Shown piece after piece: positions 62,701 to 64,000 of a DNA stretch of 64,000 nt. A program made the translations under genes and the position numbers. The stretch is from Plantibacter flavus. GTDB lineage: Bacteria > Actinomycetota > Actinomycetes > Actinomycetales > Microbacteriaceae. Location of the stretch: NCBI RefSeq assembly GCF_002024505.1, contig NZ_CP019402.1, forward strand, positions 992,001-1,056,000. Reading direction: 5' to 3'. The notes below the pieces were generated by a model. It worked only from the letters and a program-made list of their open reading frames with translations, ran no database searches and was not told the origin of the DNA. The first letter of the stretch is position 1; the number at the start of each line of letters is the position of its first letter.

Positions 62701-64000
62701 ATGACTCCCGAGCCCGCACCACTGGTCGACGTGGCCGACCTCGTCCGGCTCGTCGGGCGGGTGGCGTTCGACCGCGGCCGGGTCTACGCGAGAGATGGCC
62801 GGGTCACCGCCGCCGACTGGGACCCCGACAAGCGTCGGCTCCACGGGATCGTCGAAGGCTCCACCGATGTCCCGTACGCCTGCATCATCGACCTCGGCGA
62901 CGACACCGGTGGGTTCGCTCGGATCGAAGGCAGCGCGTGCTCCTGCCCGCTCCGCGGTGACTGCAAGCACATCGTCGCCACCCTGCTGCACAGCAACGCG
63001 GCCCACCTCCGGGCCGAGGGTCGCTCCGACCGGTGGGTGGCACCACAACGGCCGCCTTCCGGGAAGGAGGCGTCCTGGCGCTCCGACCGACGTTGGACCG
63101 CGCCCATCAACGACCCCGTGCTCGACGAACCGGCCGAGCACCGGCCGATGTACGCCCTCGACGAGCTCGGCGACCTCCCTGACGCCTGGCGTCCGGAGGC
63201 GGAACGACGAGCAGCGCGATGGACCCCGAGTCCGCAGATGCCGCCGGCACCGCCCAGCTGGCGGAACCGACTCGACTCCCTCGCCGGCGATGCCGGTCGT
63301 GCCACGGTGCCGACGGCCATGGGGCTGCAGTTCGAGGTCCGCGAGAGCATCCCGCGCACCGCCGAACGCTGGCGCGGGCCGACCTCCCGAACGGCCGACG
63401 GCCCGCCCGACCCCCGGCACCCCCGCCGCATCGCCGTCCGACCCGTCGTCAAGAAGGCCGGCGGCGGCTTCGTGAAGTCGACGATCTCGTGGACCTCGTT
63501 CACGCACCAGGGCCACCGGCTGTCGCTCGATCCGGCGCACCAGCAGTGGTTCACGCAGTTCCAGGCGCTCCTGCGTGCCACCCGTCCGCCGGCCGGTGCC
63601 TACGCCGGCGCCGCCGACTCGGACTGGCTCGTCCTCGACGACTTCGGCAGCCCCGTCCTCTGGCATCTGTTCGAGGAGGCGGCCCAACTCGGGATCGAAC
63701 TCGTCGGTACGCGCAAAGGCACGGTCGCCCTCGGCACCACCGCCGCCATCCGGCTGGACGCCGCGCACGACGACGAGGGCGTGGTCCTCCGATCCGTCGT
63801 GACGATCGACGGTACCGACGTCGACGCGGCCACGAGCGGAGCCCTCGGCGACCACGGGCTCTACCACTACACGCTCGAACCACAGCAGGCGATCGTGCTC
63901 GCCCCGCTCGCCGAACCGCTGACGGACGAGGCCCGCGGACTGCTCGGGCCTGGCGAGCCGGTCGTCGTCCCCGAGGCCGAAGTGCCGGAGTTCCTCGAGC
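62701..64000 (+). CDS. SWIM zinc-finger protein, probable SNF2-type helicase N terminus (runs off the right edge)
   Basis: 433 codons are open to the edge with no stop. Residues about 78-100 hold a SWIM finger (CSCPLRGDCKHIVATLL, the CxC...CxH pattern). After a Pro/Arg-rich linker comes a region typical of the part before the SNF2 ATPase in bacterial SWIM-SNF2 proteins (VVKKAGGGFVKSTISW, then LHLD-type segments). The helicase motifs themselves would lie outside the window. It is divergent from the SDR gene across palindromic copy 4. Confidence 0.75.
   Translation, partial: MTPEPAPLVDVADLVRLVGRVAFDRGRVYARDGRVTAADWDPDKRRLHGIVEGSTDVPYACIIDLGDDTGGFARIEGSACSCPLRGDCKHIVATLLHSNAAHLRAEGRSDRWVAPQRPPSGKEASWRSDRRWTAPINDPVLDEPAEHRPMYALDELGDLPDAWRPEAERRAARWTPSPQMPPAPPSWRNRLDSLAGDAGRATVPTAMGLQFEVRESIPRTAERWRGPTSRTADGPPDPRHPRRIAVRPVVKKAGGGFVKSTISWTSFTHQGHRLSLDPAHQQWFTQFQALLRATRPPAGAYAGAADSDWLVLDDFGSPVLWHLFEEAAQLGIELVGTRKGTVALGTTAAIRLDAAHDDEGVVLRSVVTIDGTDVDAATSGALGDHGLYHYTLEPQQAIVLAPLAEPLTDEARGLLGPGEPVVVPEAEVPEFLE

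Overview
This 64 kb window is chromosomal DNA from a high-GC Gram-positive actinobacterium, most likely a member of the Microbacteriaceae; the genus cannot be fixed from the sequence alone. The evidence is very GC-rich coding with actinobacterial families (DUF3180, DUF2520, DUF222-HNH, DUF7882, a short ArgA-type acetyltransferase, a CoaBC with an actinobacterial-type motif), sortase-type C-terminal tails, and many genes whose -10 box lies exactly 6 nt before the start codon (leaderless transcription). There is no phage, transposase, integrase, plasmid gene or CRISPR array.

Left part (1-19.8 kb). A truncated thioredoxin-reductase-like gene is divergent from an XRE-cupin regulator. Small membrane proteins, a DUF427 protein, a metallo-beta-lactamase-fold hydrolase, a LysR regulator, a TANGO2/NRDE protein and coaBC follow. 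The first of two paralogous secreted M23 peptidases comes next, then an SGNH lipoprotein and a complete molybdate uptake operon (HTH-TOBE regulator, modA, modB, modC). A GH25 muramidase, a TetR-arsC pair (the ArsC carries a helix-hairpin-helix tail) and a DUF222-HNH gene bracketed by dispersed repeats come after that. tRNA-Glu, tRNA-Asp and tRNA-Phe lie on the minus strand, followed by the second M23 peptidase.

Central conserved block (19.8-42.3 kb). ppa, tilS, hpt, ftsH, folE-folP-folB-folK, DUF3180, two bacterial-PH membrane proteins and a DUF2520 protein lead to lysS and clpC. This follows the order known from Mycobacterium tuberculosis, but panC/panD (after DUF2520) and lsr2 (before clpC) are not where they would be expected. 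Instead there are an inverted DoxX gene, two small membrane proteins, cardiolipin synthase, a 1179-residue cell-wall-anchored surface protein ending in LAVTG, and a bacterial eRF1-like (baeRF) protein directly before clpC.

Right part (42.3-64 kb). Ppx/GppA phosphatase, a divergent glucose-6-phosphate dehydrogenase and argA are separated by GC-rich palindromic intergenic elements. A 1637-residue surface protein fusing a lamin-tail domain, an extracellular endonuclease and a 5'-nucleotidase follows; it probably scavenges nucleic-acid phosphate. Then come radA, tRNA-Ser(CGA), a run of short, mostly single-gene units (SnoaL-like lipoprotein, GNAT, DUF1653, SRPBCC, DUF7882), an alditol-oxidase-type flavoenzyme, a pentapeptide-repeat protein, an unusual SDR with a zinc-ribbon-like segment and no tyrosine at the usual position, and the start of a SWIM zinc-finger protein that runs off the end.

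The main non-genic signals are (i) 15 exact TANNNT-N6-start leaderless promoters, (ii) a four-copy family of GC-rich palindromic elements with a CTCCGGAG-like core, (iii) a REP-like family built on TTCGACAGGCTCAGGGACC, including a 60-bp tandem array, and (iv) two further nested inverted repeats in intergenic gaps.
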